From contig CM119265.1 in the NCBI GenBank assembly GCA_051294375.1, positions 8,006,772 through 8,070,771 of the forward strand: 64,000 bases of DNA, given 5' to 3'. Numbering within the stretch: the stretch's first letter is position 1; each line of letters begins with the position of its first letter. This DNA comes from Paraspadella gotoi. Its lineage: Eukaryota > Chaetognatha. The notes below the pieces were generated by a model, which saw only the letters and a program-made list of their open reading frames with translations, was not told where the DNA came from and did no database searches. Positions 12,801-24,905 of the stretch are shown one piece after another. Both the position numbers and the translations under genes were made by a program.

Positions 12801-13645
12801 ATTCTTTGGAATTGAACGAATCTAATCGGGAAAAACGTTTCTAGAAAGGAAATGTAAAGAAAAAAAATATAACACAACAACAAAATCAAATATGAGATAA
12901 ATTCGATGTATATATATCTTTAAACGAGTTTTTAATGGGGTAAGTTATGGTTAGTGTGGGTAAGTTTCGTTGATTATGTCACACGAAGTCTTTCGTTTAA
13001 TTTTTGTATCAATTCTTCTTTTAATCTTTTTTTTTCTAAAAAAATTTTTTTTCGGGAATTCCGTCTATTTTTCTAACTACAACTTGTGTAAAAATTATAC
13101 ATTCATTTATTAAATATATAACCTCCAAAAGTGCCGATTCTCCATTTCACTCGTGCCTTCTATTCCTAAACCAATCACTTCATCACCTTTCCTTATCATC
13201 GCTCACTCTTCTCCCATCAACCACTTTCTCCTCACAATTTCTCCCCCCCCCCGCCCGCCATCTTTCGTCTTTCGCTCTCGTCTTCGTCTCCTTTAAATTC
13301 TCTCTGCCTCTTTTTGTTTTTTTTCGGCCTAAACTCATTTTCCATCGTAAAAAAAAGAAAAGAATGGACGTCGTTGTCATCAACGACGTTGCCATCGGCG
13401 TCGTTATCGCAGTTATCATCGTCGTCGTCGTCGTCGTCGTCGTCGTCGGCCTTATCAATCGTCGTCATCGACATCGTCGTCACCATCGCCCGTCTTATAA
13501 TCAGACCGTGACAACCTCACGCTCTCTTATCGAACGTGGCAGCTGCCGTGTAAGAGGACGTCATCGCCGCGGCCGAAACGGTTGCCGCTGGCCGCTGACT
13601 GCTGTCGCTGTTGTTCGAAAATGCGTAAACAACAGCGAGAGCGAT

Positions 13646-13704
13646 TTTTTTTTTTATGTTTTTTTTTTTTTTGTTTTTTTTTTGTTTTGTTTTTTTTTTT
13701 TTTT
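13646..13704. repeat. Poly-T tract
   Basis: Long T runs broken by single A or G bases. Homopolymer length here is probably unreliable. Confidence 0.9.
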
Positions 13705-13764
13705 GTTCGAAAAACCCAAGTCTTTGGAAGTAGAATCTTCGCGCAGGTCGAGGCCTGGTGCTTT

Positions 13765-13777
13765 CTTCTCTCTCTCC

Positions 13778-13816
<39 letters not shown>
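13765..13816. repeat. (CT)n array
   Basis: CT dinucleotide run within a T/C-rich stretch. Confidence 0.93.
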
Positions 13817-13820
<4 letters not shown>

Positions 13821-16379
13821 CTCGCCGTGTCTCTTCTCTCTTCTGTCTCCTGCCATTCTGTGTCTCTGCATTATCGAAGAGCCATATGAAGTGTCACCTC
13901 GTTTCCTTGTTTATTCTCGGCGTTTTCATCGTCACTCTTCGCACGGGATGCAAGTATGGGCTGCGACGAAATAACCGCTCAAGAACTCGACCGTGGCCCA
14001 TATGAACCCATGGACTTTTGCCCATGGGAAGAATTGAAAGGCCCATCTTTTGTTGTATCGGTATGTGCAACTACAGTTTAGTTTACCTCAGTAGAACAAA
14101 AAATATAAAGAATTTAATTCAAATACGAAATGTTTATGGGCAGAGAAGTTTTGTGTGATATTTTATCTGGCTGACTGTTGTTTATGGTGAGCGCGCGGTG
14201 TCAATCCAACGACGTGGGCGTAATTCACGTGCGTTTTCCAGGTTGGTGACTTCTCTTCTGTTATATATCACAACAGTGTTAATCTAATTTATAATTAATT
14301 AGGACATGGAATTTACGGTATTAATCATTCTCATGAATTGTCTCAAGTATAGACCAAAAAGTATTATGTATTATATTTCACCACGCTGTATCTAACGCGC
14401 GAAATCATCTGAGTTTTGAAAATCATAGGCGAGATTTAATTTCAGCTATTAAACTTGCTTTTGACTTTTGGGGCCTTGACGAGATATTACCCACCGCTCC
14501 TCTCTCTCCTTTCTTCGCTTTTTTTGTCATTTCTGAAACTCCTCTCTCTTTCTCTTCTCTCTATCTCTCCTCTCTCTCTTCTTCTCTCTCCTCTCATCTT
14601 CTCTCTCTCTCTCTCCTGCTCACACTGTGTTCTCTTCTCATCTCCTAATTCAACCTTACTAAAACTTACCTCAATTTGTCTCTCTCTTTTTTTTTTCCGT
14701 CCTCAGAGATGTGAGAAATCGGTAAAGCCGTATAATGTTGAAGATGTCTTTAACCCATTTATTCTCACCGCACGCTCTCGCGCTTTTGTCCAAAAGCGAG
14801 TGCATTTATTTTTATTTTCCTGAAGATGTTTCATATTACGTATCCCGTCTCCCTTTACCCACCGTAAACTCTTGTACAAGCACACAACTCCTCCGATCTC
14901 CTCCTCTCCGCTTGCGGCTTTCTCTCTCTGCTCTGTCTTTTCGTGAGCTACAAGATACGTTCGAAATCCTCTCTCCTCTCTCTCCTCTCTTCTCTCCTCT
15001 CCTCCTCTCTCTCTCTCGCCTCTCCAGTTCAACCTGAAGAAGGGCGTCCGAATTTAACGCCAGGGTGTCAAACTCAGTATCCGGTTCCTTTTTCCTTCTT
15101 TCCTTTTTTTCTCTGTATTTTTTATTATTATCTCTTCTCTTCTCTCTTTCACGTGTGTCGGTCGAGCATCCCGGAACCTATCGTCTCTCCAATCGCCATT
15201 TTCTCATTTATTTCCGTATTAAAATTCAGAGAGCTGGATAAACACGTTAGCTTTTACCGTAAACCTCGGAGAAGCACCTTCGCTCTTACAAAGGGAATCG
15301 GAGGTAGGTTGACACATTCTCTCCCAAGAAAGACCCCATTTAGATTAGGTTTTCTTCACGTAACGGATAAGGATTGCGTTAGAACACGAGCTGCTTGAGG
15401 CTCACCAGCATCTCGCAGTCATGATCACGGAGAAGTCTTGTGTTCAAGCTTGGATTCTGTTCTCCTGCTTCTGTAGTTGCCTGCAAAATTGAGTACTGTT
15501 AAAGTTTTTAAATGATTTCAGAACTTGTTATCGATTCATTAGGAAGACAGACCGCGCTGTGTACCAAACTTGATAGTTACCAGAAAACTTCGAAAAGGCT
15601 TTCATTAATAATAATCATTAATTTGCATAATAAGAAGAAAAGAAGAATAATTTTGATTCACATATATTTATAAACTGATATATCTTCTAGTTAATTTAAC
15701 GGGTTGAGTTTTTTTATTCACCTCATGGCGCAATTAAAAAACGAAATCAACGATTTCACCTGAAATAGTTACACGCAATATTGATCCCATTATTTATAAT
15801 AGTATCTGCCCCTGACTGTATCGACACGATAGCTTTGATCCGCTATGTTAAACCTACCCAACACCCTCTACCACAACGCTAAACGAACACCCACCACAGC
15901 AAACACCCATGACACAACCACCATCGTCTCAATCAAGAACACTCACGAGCGCTTCTCGCTTTTTCGAAACTATCCTCAGACGCTCGCTTCCCATGCAAGA
16001 AGCCTCGGAAATATAAAATTTCTTGCTTCAATTGTCAGTTCTCGTCTCTAACCCTCATCATCGTGTCATCAAACCCCCTCGCCCGCTTCCTGCCCCCCCC
16101 TCCGAACCGAGCCAGCTATAAGTAATCCACTCGCTCTCCAAGCCATTCGCTCGCCTGCTCGCTGGTCTTCTTTCCACATCATTCTCTCGCACACTTCGTC
16201 TGGCTCCACGAATAATGTTCACATCGTCTATTCCCTTCAAGCATAGCGTTACATCGATCGCTTTTCGTTTTTTCCATGCCTTCTCGTTTCTCGGCGTCTT
16301 CTCTCTCCTCTTCTCTTCTCCTTCTCCTCTCTCCTCTCTCTCTCCTCTCTCCTGCTTCTCTCATCATCTCGATCTCGTT
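13817..16379. other. No gene recognised
   Basis: AT-rich and T/C-rich DNA with interrupted CT stretches at 14490-14640, 14910-15020 and 16300-16365. Confidence 0.45.
15789..15825 (+). repeat. Possible truncated third copy of the dispersed repeat
   Basis: CCATTATTTATAATAGTATCT followed by GCCCCTGACTGT resembles the left part of copy A (CCATGCATTTAATAAATAAG.., then GCCCCCTGACTGT). Only ~35 bases align. Confidence 0.25.
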
Positions 16380-16484
16380 TCATCCCTCTTTCTGATGCTT
16401 GGTATCTCTCTCGAATCCTTCCTTAGCCAGTGCCTCGGCTAGATACTCATAAACTTTCCCCATTTCCTCGACATTGACGAAGTC
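16380..16484 (-). CDS. Candidate 3'-terminal coding exon, protein not recognised
   Basis: Read on the minus strand, a pyrimidine-rich acceptor (CTCTCTTCCCCAG) at about 16497-16485 is followed by 34 codons and TGA. The peptide begins DFVNVEEMGKVYEYL and ends DTKHQKEG. It is an amphipathic, Glu/Lys-rich helix-like stretch with ordinary codon use, unlike the low-complexity frames around it. The same frame stays open upstream through the acceptor, but that part lies in a segment whose second copy (24010 onward) is frame-shifted, as expected of an intron. It sits just left of the duplicated block and on the same strand as the candidate at 17183-17311, so the two could belong to one gene. I do not recognise the family. 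No AATAAA was seen in the few hundred bases downstream. Coding status is inferred from composition and the acceptor only. Confidence 0.5.
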   Translation of the reverse strand, partial: DFVNVEEMGKVYEYLAEALAKEGFERDTKHQKEG

Positions 16485-17182
16485 CTGGGGAAGAGAGGTA
16501 CGTACGTGATGGGTGTACGCATGCGCGCTAAGGTAGTCACGCTGGTGTTCCAGATGCGAGGTAAGTGTGTTCAAAATATTTTAATTAAACGAAGTATTAG
16601 CGGATTACAACTCCATTGGTTTGTTCCGACGGGAAACTCGTCGGCTTTGCCGGAATATTGAACTTTATTGCCGGTTATCAAACGTGTTTCATACTTACCT
16701 TTTTCCTTTGCTGTTTTAATGGCGCTTACATCATGTTAAACTCAAGCGGGAGTTTTTTTTTAATTGTTGTTTCACGTAGTTCAAATTGATTGTCTGTTTG
16801 GAGATCTTTAAATTGCCGGGTTATCAGTCAGGCACAAAACAATGGCACCTTAATGGCTTACTTATCTAGTCGATACCTGAACATTAAATAAATTCATGAA
16901 TTGATGTTGGTTTTTAGGTTGGTTAAATGTTGGACAATCGGACATAGCATTATTTTTATGCCCGCCATTCCATATGTCTAACCATCACGTGATCGCGTTC
17001 GTCCATTAGATTTCTCACCTAGATGTTCCTTTTCATTTGGCCGAGAATCTCAAAAGTCAAAGTAAAAAGAAGGAAGAAATGGAAAAGAAAAATAAGGTGT
17101 ATTTTCATCTCATTCAAGAACCTCGAACTCTTCCTCTCTCTTTTCCTCATCTCAAATACTTCACCCATTCATCATAAACATA

Positions 17183-17311
17183 TCATCTCTTCCAACACTG
17201 CGCCGTAATCTCAAATATCATTTCTTTAAGTCCCGGGAGAAGTGCATATCGTGGCACTTCCATATGCAAATGTAGAATCGAGAGCATTTCTTTGCACATC
17301 TGTTTCGACAT
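17183..17311 (-). CDS. Candidate short coding segment or exon, 42 codons, frame uncertain
   Basis: A minus-strand ATG at 17311 opens 42 codons beginning MSKQMCKEML and ending EITAQCWKR before TGA. The mix of hydrophobic and charged residues looks protein-like. The corresponding part of the second copy (about 24606-24705) keeps most of the bases but carries several short indels. There a different frame stays open, giving alternative peptide signatures such as DDDVEQMQKML and ending in an early TGA. Upstream, both copies show a proline/alanine-rich open frame starting MDF (17478 in copy 1), which may be the true N-terminus in another phase. The copies disagree by non-multiples of three, so one or both contain sequencing error or the segment is decaying. 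Family not recognised. If coding, it would lie upstream of the exon at 16380-16484. Confidence 0.35.
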   Translation of the reverse strand: MSKQMCKEMLSILHLHMEVPRYALLPGLKEMIFEITAQCWKR

Positions 17312-17324
17312 CGTCGTGCCGTAC

Positions 17325-17410
17325 GGCGGCGGCTGCCGGCGGCGCGCGCGGGCCGGGTTGTGGGAGTGGGCGTTGGCGCGTTTCGAGAGCGGCCTCGGGG
17401 GGGGGCGGTG
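17325..17410. other. GC-rich patch in copy 1 (counterpart 24707-24790)
   Basis: GGCGGCGGCTGCCGGCGG followed by CG-alternating DNA and a run of 10 G at 17397-17406. It overlaps the Ala/Pro-rich part of the candidate minus-strand frame. Copy 2 differs by several indels. Confidence 0.75.
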
Positions 17411-17634
17411 AGTCGAAGGGTCGTAGCGGTAGAGAGGGTTGGGTAGGTGGAACTCGACGGTCAAAGTCCATGGAGGACGAAAAGGCAAGCCAAGGGGGGC
17501 GGGGGAGAGAGAGAGAGAGAGAGACGGTATATTCGTCGAGGAAGATATGTTTTATGCGTATACTTGAGGAGACCGGGGGCGAAAAACCGTGTTTTTGTCT
17601 GTCCGCAGATTCATCATCAACAAAAGGAGAGGTG

Positions 17635-17725
17635 AGGAGAGAGAGAGAGAAAGAGAGAGAGAGGAGAGAAGAGAAAGAGAGAGAGAGAGAAGAGAGAAGA
17701 GAGAAGAGAGAGGAGAGAGAGAGTC
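17635..17725. repeat. (GA)n array in copy 1
   Basis: GA repeat absent from the matching part of copy 2, where the short GA run at 24885-24903 joins directly to the sequence after 17840. Copies 1 and 2 therefore differ here by a ~330-base block (about 17520-17830), the largest difference that is not N-masked. Confidence 0.8.
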
Positions 17726-20366
17726 TCGTTCGCTTCTCCTTTTTGAAAATGGCGGGAAACCAGGTTTTGTCGGGAGACACGAGCCAAGTTTTCAAAGGGT
17801 TGTATAATAAAACGTAAGAGAGATGAGAGAGAGAGAGGAGAGCGAGAAAAACTTTCCCATTCAAAAACTAAAAGCGGCTGAGGGATTTCACAATGGAAAA
17901 CTTACCAGCAGCTCACATAACAAAAGAAAAAAAAAATATTTCCGTCCCAAGAATGAAATTTTAAATCCATGTATATGTTCAATCCATTTAATTCCATTTA
18001 AATCCTATTTGGAGACTTATTTTTGCTTGTTTTGGTTTGTGCTAAACAATTAACATTATGTATCCTACTAACAACCTAGGAAGAACGAGTGATTAGACTT
18101 CCTTCCACTTTTCTTTTTTTTCCTTCTTCTTTCGTTTCTTTCCCTCTTATTTTCCCCCCTTCTTTTCCTTATCACAAGGAGCGAGCCGCGTGACTGCCGA
18201 TCTAAAGTTTCAAGTCGTGTTTCAATCCGGCCCGCGCTGCCACTGGTGGTTCCGACCGTTAGTAGTAATTCTCGGCCTTAATCTCCGCGAGAAAGGTCGA
18301 CGCATCCATCAACCGTCGACGTTCGTACCCCGGGACGGCGAAGGAGAAAAATAACGAGGGCGAGCCGTAAGGCCGCGTCCATTTCGGCGGCGTTCACTAC
18401 GCCACAAGACCGTCATAGGTCACACGACCGCGCCATTTACCGCTCAATTCGGCCGACAGGTAAGTCCCCGAAAAACCCGTCGCAAATATTATTTTTTTTT
18501 TGCGGATGCATCAATTACATTGCGTGGACGCGGCAAAGACCGATGAAGAACGTTCGCAACCGCCAACCGTTTCATTTCCTACGACATTGAGGGGCAAAAA
18601 AAACTATCACCGTTTTTATTGAGACCACTCGTCATGCTTACAGTGTGTCGATTGTTGTGCTTTTGTTTTTTTTTTAAACTTTTCTTTGCGTGTCAGCTGG
18701 GAAATCTCTCAATCATTTAGTCGATCTTCCTACAATCTTTTCTGGAAGTTTCCGACCAATCAAAAGCTCGAAATTAACATTTGAGTTTGAAAAGTGTTGA
18801 GTCTGAGTTGCTGAGGATCATTCACGAGACGTTGACGTTAATGTCGGTCGCAGCTGTCGCCAGATTTTCAGTCCAAAGCTGACTTTTATCTGGACCCCGT
18901 CTCGCAGATGGGGGGGGCTCTGGAGGGGGCGGCCTCGAGAGACAAAGAGGGATCATGCAGTTCGACTCCCGAAAGCGGAAGGGGTTCTCCTCTAAGATGT
19001 CGGGTGGAGCTAGGGGGGGCGAGGCATGGCGAGGAACGGCGCAACGTGCGCGGATTTGGATGCCGAACCCAGATAAACCAAGAATTGGGAGGTCTCCAAC
19101 GACGGCGGCCAAAGTACTATTGGCGTCGTCGTCATCGTTCGTCGCCTTGTTGATTCGTTTGAGGTTATTTGTCGGAATTTTTTAAGTTATATATCGTCGT
19201 CATCTTTTGGCGTTGTCGTTGTTGTTGTTGTTGTTTGTCGTTGTTATTGTTTCTTTTGTTTTCGTTCGTTCGGTATTATTCCGTCTTCGTCGGTCGTCGT
19301 TTTTTTTGTTTCGGAAAACGAATCGCTGTTTTTAAGTCGAAATTCAGAATTTTAAAATTAAAGCGAGAGTCAAGAGAGAAGAGAGAGGAGGAGAGGAGAG
19401 AACGAGAGAGAGAGAGGAGAGAGAGAGAGAGAGGAGAGAGAGAGACGAGAGAGAGAGTAAAGAAGAGAAGAGAGAGTTTTGGAAAATTTCGGAAAAAAGC
19501 AGACAGTCGAGAGAGAGTAAGAGAGAGAGAAAGGAGGAGAAGTAAGAAGATTTACAAACTTTTTCTGGGCCTTATTTTATATTCCAATTCTTTTTTACGG
19601 AGTCGTTAATCCACCACGATGTCGGCCTTCCTCCTCGTCGTTCGTTATCGTCGTCGTCGTCGTTGTTCCTCGTTTTTCAACATCATCGCTATCTCCATCC
19701 GTCGCTCGGTCGTCCCTCGTCATGTCGTCATCATCATCGGTCCGTCTCCCTTCTAAATTGTAGAGGTTCCGTCACCTCCTCATCGTTCACCTGCGCCGGA
19801 CGTCTCCTCCTCTTCCTCCTCTCCTCCTTCTTTGTCCCCAGAAGGCCGTTCCTTTCAACCCTTGAATGCTAATTATCCGTGAGTCTTTTGTTTTTTCCTT
19901 CCGCCGCGGATCGAAAGGAGCTTCTGTCTGTTTCGGACGAGGGGATCCCGGAATGTTGGAAGAGAGACTTTGGAGTTATGGAGCTGGGGCTGTCGTTTTG
20001 TTGGTGAGAGTTATGCGGTCACGTGATATAGTCCATGGTCTGCTAATTGATAAAAGGTAAATCAAAATGTTTTTTAAACCAGATCATTTTAACGCTATTG
20101 CCAAGAGGTTGTTCAAGGTTCAAATGTTTCGCGGGAGCAAATCTGAGTCAAAGGCTGAAGTGATTAAAATTTAAGTTATCCATCTTAGTAAAAGCTAAAG
20201 ATAAAATATTATCTAAGCTAATCAAGGCTAAGGTCTTTCGGTCTCTTTATATTTCGGTCACGTGACTCTTCGATCCATTGAACAGAAAGGATCGATTTCT
20301 CTGATCACGCATCTCGATCGGAGAACCTTGGACGAGACGAAAGGCGCGTCATCACGTCGGATTAGT

Positions 20367-20397
<31 letters not shown>

Positions 20398-20728
20398 TGA
20401 GATAGGACGAAGAGAGAGAGAGAAAGAGAGGAGAGGAGAGAGGAGGAGGAGAGGAGAAGAGAGAGAGGAGAGAGAGAGAGCGAGAGAGAGAGGGAGAGAG
20501 AAGAGAGGGAGAGACCATGGCCGACAGATAAATTCGACCCAGATCGTCACCTGTTCGTTTCCGCCTAATTGGTCCGACACTTTGACCGACATCAAGAAGA
20601 ATCTGTCCGGCGGGGCAAGAAAGACCGAGACTGAGCGGTGCTCTGATCCTTTTTTTGTTTTCGTGAGATTGAGAGAGAGACGAGAGAAGAGAGAGATCGG
20701 GGATGAGAGAGACGAGAGAGAAGAGAGA

Positions 20729-20764
<36 letters not shown>

Positions 20765-21083
20765 GTAATCATAAGTCGAACTCTCTTTTCTCTTAAGTAA
20801 TTTTACATTCACTTCGTTTGCACTATCAAACAAACTTTACATTGGAAAAACCTTTTTGAAAACATAACTACTTATTCCACTCTTCTTCAAAAGCCCTTCC
20901 TTTTTTTAAGCAACACTCTTTTTCAAACCTCCCCTCTTTCACACTCCCCCCCCCTTCCAACCACCCCCCCCACAAACAAGTTTCTTCTCGCAATATCTTT
21001 CCAGTGAAAATATTCGCCGAAGGAGAAATTCCGCCGCTGCTTCGACGTTCGGTTCGTTTGTTCGACGCTTACCAGAAGAAAAC

Positions 21084-21165
21084 GTGACGAACGACGAACG
21101 ACGAACGACGAACGCACGAACGACGATACGACGAACGACGAACGGACGAACGACGCAACGACGAA
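21084..21165 (+). repeat. (ACGAACG)n-type heptamer array
   Basis: Runs of ACGAACG / GACGAAC with single-base shifts (GCACG, GATACG, GGACG, GCAACG). It falls inside the interval replaced by the 828-N gap in copy 2. Confidence 0.85.
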
Positions 21166-21269
21166 AAGACCGATTGATTAAATGGAGGTGGAGGATGTTC
21201 GACGGCGTTAATACGGAATTGTTGATCGGCGCAGCCGCGAAGAGAGAGAGAGAGAGGAGAGAGAGAGAC

Positions 21270-21302
<33 letters not shown>

Positions 21303-21316
21303 AGAGAAGAGAGAAG

Positions 21317-21352
<36 letters not shown>

Positions 21353-21905
21353 GAGAGACGACGACTGGACGACACTGACGGTTTCGCAGGTTCTGTCACT
21401 TCCTTCAAAAAACGTCTTTCACGAAACCGGACTATTCGAACTTTCTCTCCTTTGTTTTCCTTTTTTTCCTTTTGATTCCTTCGTTTCTTCTTCCCCCACA
21501 AGTCTGCTTCCTGTTTCCACCTCCTGTTCTTTCTTCGATTCCGGCGCCGATAGATTTCCGGCGTATTCTTTCGTCCGGCGGCGTCCGTCATTGCCGTCGC
21601 GAGGCTTGACGAATTCGGCGTATGAGATGGTCGAGTGGTTCTCTCTCTTCTTCAATTATTTGACGATTGGTCGGCGTCGTGTTAAGGGACTTGCGTCTGT
21701 CGCGCGGCATCTCGCGGCGTCTAACGGCATCTCGTGGCATTGAAGGACAACGCAATGATGCTGGACGGCTCTTTTTGCGGCGACTTAAACGACGCCAATA
21801 ATTCGCAGTCGATATAATACTCGGACGATACTCTTTCTTCTTTTCTTCTGTCTTCTCTCTCTCTCTTTCTTCCTCTCTCTCTCTCTTCTCTCTCTCTCTC
21901 CTCTC

Positions 21906-21938
<33 letters not shown>

Positions 21939-22365
21939 CTCTCTTCTCTCTTTATTTCTTTCTCTTCTTTCTTCGCGCGCGATCGAGTTTTTGCCTGAAT
22001 TGTATTGTCGTCGCACCTGGTACGAAAAATAGGAGCGATATTTCTCTCTCTCTCTCTTTTTCCTTTCTCTGTCTCTCTCTTTTTCTCGCTCAATCTTTAC
22101 TAATGGCACGCCATTAGCGCCGGCAATAAATCCGCGTGACATTCGAGTTTTCGCGCATGAACGACTCCGGATTTCAGTAAAGAGAGAGAGAGATATATAA
22201 TGATGTAGGATCTTCTATTAATATTCATTTAATTGGACCGTGAAGTAAAAATTGGTCCTTCTATATGTTTCTACTGCTAAATTTCAGCAACTTTTCACAT
22301 GTTAATGTGTCATTATATTCCATTCATAACTTTTGCCACGAAAGCCACGCGTAACAATTTAACCA

Positions 22366-22986
22366 ATGTATTTACCAATTAATACTTTCGAACGAAACTC
22401 GCGAATCGAAATAAGTTTCGACGTTCGTACCCAAGATAGGATGCCACTCGACGGCGGATGCCAGATGGCGCTATCGCTCGACTTCTTCACGACACCATTC
22501 ATGACGTCGCGATCGACGCTCGCAATTCTTTTTTTATTTCCGGTTAAATCGAAAACTTGGCTGACCGCGCGACAACGCCAGCTCGACGAAATTGGAGCGT
22601 TGTCCCGATTGATTTTCCGGAGTCTTCGGCGACAACGCCGACGAGATTGCCGAAGGATGGCCCTCAGTCGCGGCCGACAACGCCGATTCGATTGCGGACT
22701 CGTTCTACTCTCTCGCTCATCTCCGCCTAACGAGAAGTTCTCGAAGTTCGCGCGATCGATTTCACCGCGGCGAATTTACCGTCTGCGATTTGACGTCACC
22801 GGAAGACTTCTCCGACCGCGCAGCGAGGAAAGAGTTACTGCTCGATCGGGGCCACGGTCCGATTTTTCTCGACTCATATTTCTATCTCGCACCGAAACGA
22901 GGGCCGACGATCGTGCGACGACGAAACGTGTCGAATCTCGAAAAGCAGAAGAGCTCGATTCGTTCGGGGGAATTACGATCAATTGA
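22366..22986 (+). CDS. Candidate coding segment in duplicated block, copy 1
   Basis: A 206-codon plus-strand frame is open here. Within 22567-22700, GCCGACAACGCC-like motifs occur three times, as they do in copy 2 (29319-29451). There they are spaced 66 and 45 bases apart, both divisible by three, and one frame encodes repeated ADNA-x-x-I units. In copy 1 that frame is broken by a missing base near 22629 and another frame is open instead. Toward the right end both copies can be read as RVESRKAEELDSFG before TGA or TAA. Regular in-frame spacing argues for coding, but CpG-rich DNA with few TA-containing codons also yields long open frames on both strands. Treat it as an unresolved, frame-shifted candidate. 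Confidence 0.25.
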   Translation: MYLPINTFERNSRIEISFDVRTQDRMPLDGGCQMALSLDFFTTPFMTSRSTLAILFLFPVKSKTWLTARQRQLDEIGALSRLIFRSLRRQRRRDCRRMALSRGRQRRFDCGLVLLSRSSPPNEKFSKFARSISPRRIYRLRFDVTGRLLRPRSEERVTARSGPRSDFSRLIFLSRTETRADDRATTKRVESRKAEELDSFGGITIN

Positions 22987-23909
22987 GTCGCGGAAGTCGA
23001 AGAAAAGATCTTCTCATTGCTCGATCGAAAGAATTGACTGAGCGCGTCTACCGTGTCCGTCTCTGTCTCTGTCTCTCTCTCTCTCTTCTCTCTCTCTCTC
23101 CTCTCTTCTCCCCTCTCTCTCTCCCGCTCTCTCTCTCTCTCTTCTCTCTTCTCTTTCTCTTCTCCTTTACTCTAATTTTCTAGGCACCTGGGGATCGTCT
23201 GTTATGACGGTAGCGGTACATAGAAACACACCTCCGGACGATGTTCCCGTTATGACACGAAATTCTGACATCTGTGACCCGGAATTCTCCCTCTAATGCT
23301 TGGTCGTACGTCGTGGACTTTGTCGTCTTTCGTCGTCGTTGGCCGTCGTCTGTCTCGCCGACAAGCCTGACAGAGAAGAGAGAAGAAAAAGAAAAAAAGA
23401 ACTAGATCAGAAAAGTGGGGCAGTGCGGTGAAGAGAGAGGGCGAGAAAATAGATGAAAATCTGGGTGATATTATGGCTAGACAGGGTTAGAAATATTGAG
23501 ATGTCGCTTTAGACGAGCAATAACCTTACCCATTGGAAAGGTTCGGGAAAAGGTAGGGTTAAGGGGGAGTTAAGGAAAAGGGTGTGTTTAAAGATAGGCG
23601 AGATTTCCTGAGAGAGCTCGACGCGGAGAAGGAAAGAGAAAAGTGAACTGACGGTGCCGTCAGGCAAATTGATTAACGTGATGAGTCTTTGTAGTTAGTC
23701 GCAATTAGAAAGAAGGGGGGGAAATGAGCAGAGAGGATGAGAGAGAATGACAAGAGAGAGAGAGGAGAGAGAGGCAGATAGCAGATGAGGAGAGAGAGGG
23801 AGAGAGAGAGACAGAGAACACACAAAAAATAGTGAGAAAAAGGCCGCGGTTTCCTTCCTAAGACGCCAAGGTGTCAATTCTTGTTTTCCGGCCCCATCTC
23901 TCTTCTTTT

Positions 23910-24009
23910 NNNNNNNNNNNNNNNNNNNNNNNNNNNNNNNNNNNNNNNNNNNNNNNNNNNNNNNNNNNNNNNNNNNNNNNNNNNNNNNNNNNNNNNNNNN
24001 NNNNNNNNN
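23910..24009. other. Assembly gap, exactly 100 N
   Basis: A round-number scaffold join and the only 100-N gap here. It separates the two copies of the direct duplication. Confidence 0.99.
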
Positions 24010-24874
24010 GATGGGTTGCGCATGCGCGCTAGAGTTAGTCGCTGGTTTCCAGAGCGAGGTAAGTTTCAAAATATTTTTTTAACGAAGTAGCGGATTACAA
24101 CTTGGTTTGTTCCGGGAACTCGTCGGCTTTGGAATTTAATTTAATGCCGGTTATCAAACGTGTTTCATTTCCTTTTTCCTTTTGCTTTTATGGCGCTCAT
24201 CATGTTAAACCTCAGCGGGAGTTTTTTTTAATGTTGTTTCACGTAGTTCAAATTGATTGTCTGTTTGGAGTTTAAATCCGGGTTTCGTCGTGCACTAAAA
24301 CAATGCCTAATTATTTACTAATCTATGTATATAACTTCATGAATTGATTCGTTTGTTGGTTTAATGGACAATCGGACATAGCATTTTTTCCCGCCATTCC
24401 TTGTCTAAACCATCACGTGACGTTCCGCCATAGTTCTCACCAGATGTCCTTTCATTGCCGAACCAAAGTCAAAAAAAAAGAAAAAGGGAAAAAAAAATAA
24501 GTGTAATCTTTCCATCTCATTCAAACCTCGAACTCTTCCTCTCTCTTTCCTCATTCAATCCTTCACCCCATTCCATCTAAACCACATCTCTTCAACAGCG
24601 CCGTAATCTCAAATATCATTCGTAATCCCGGAGAAGTGCATACGTGGCTTCCATATGCAAATGAGATCGAAGCATCTTTTGCATCTGTTCGACATCGTCG
24701 TCCTCGGCGGCGGCTGCCGGCGGCGGCGGCTGGGCCGGGTTGTGAGTGGGCGTGGCGCGTTCGAGAGCGGCCTCGGGGGGCGCGCGTGAGTCGAAGGGCG
24801 TAGCGGTAGAGAGGGTTGGGTAGGTGGAAACGAGGTAAAGTCCATGGGACGAAGGCAAGCCAAGGGGGGCGGGG

Positions 24875-24905
<31 letters not shown>

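Larger units (their letters stand above)
16508..23668 (+). repeat. Large direct duplication, copy 1 (~7.2 kb)
   Basis: Aligned by eye, this block matches 24010-30418 in the same order and orientation along its whole length. The first bases (GATGGGTG.. against GATGGGTT.., both reaching GCATGCGCGC) and the last (GTGAACTGACGG) agree. Differences are mostly 1-4 base indels, often in homopolymers, with few clear substitutions, and copy 1 is usually the longer. Copy 1 is gap-free and shows what copy 2 hides behind N: GA arrays at about 19373-19545, 20373-20515, 20670-20762 and 21241-21358, CT arrays at 21851-21960, 22047-22090 and 23065-23165, and an ACGAACG array at 21084-21165. It is followed by 23669-23909, which matches the inverted copy 3 but not copy 2. 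Confidence 0.92.

Noticed and set aside
13364-14005. 213-codon plus frame with Val-rich start
   Set aside because: Built from a (CGT)n array, a poly-T tract and a CT array; composition explains it.
18180-18480. Possible exon with donor GACAG|GTAAGT at about 18458
   Set aside because: The donor is broken in copy 2 (ACGGTAATG), and both strands are open in copy 2 at 25226-25576, so composition suffices.
21084-21165. Heptamer array considered as a CRISPR-like repeat
   Set aside because: Units are directly adjacent without spacers; a simple tandem repeat in eukaryotic DNA.
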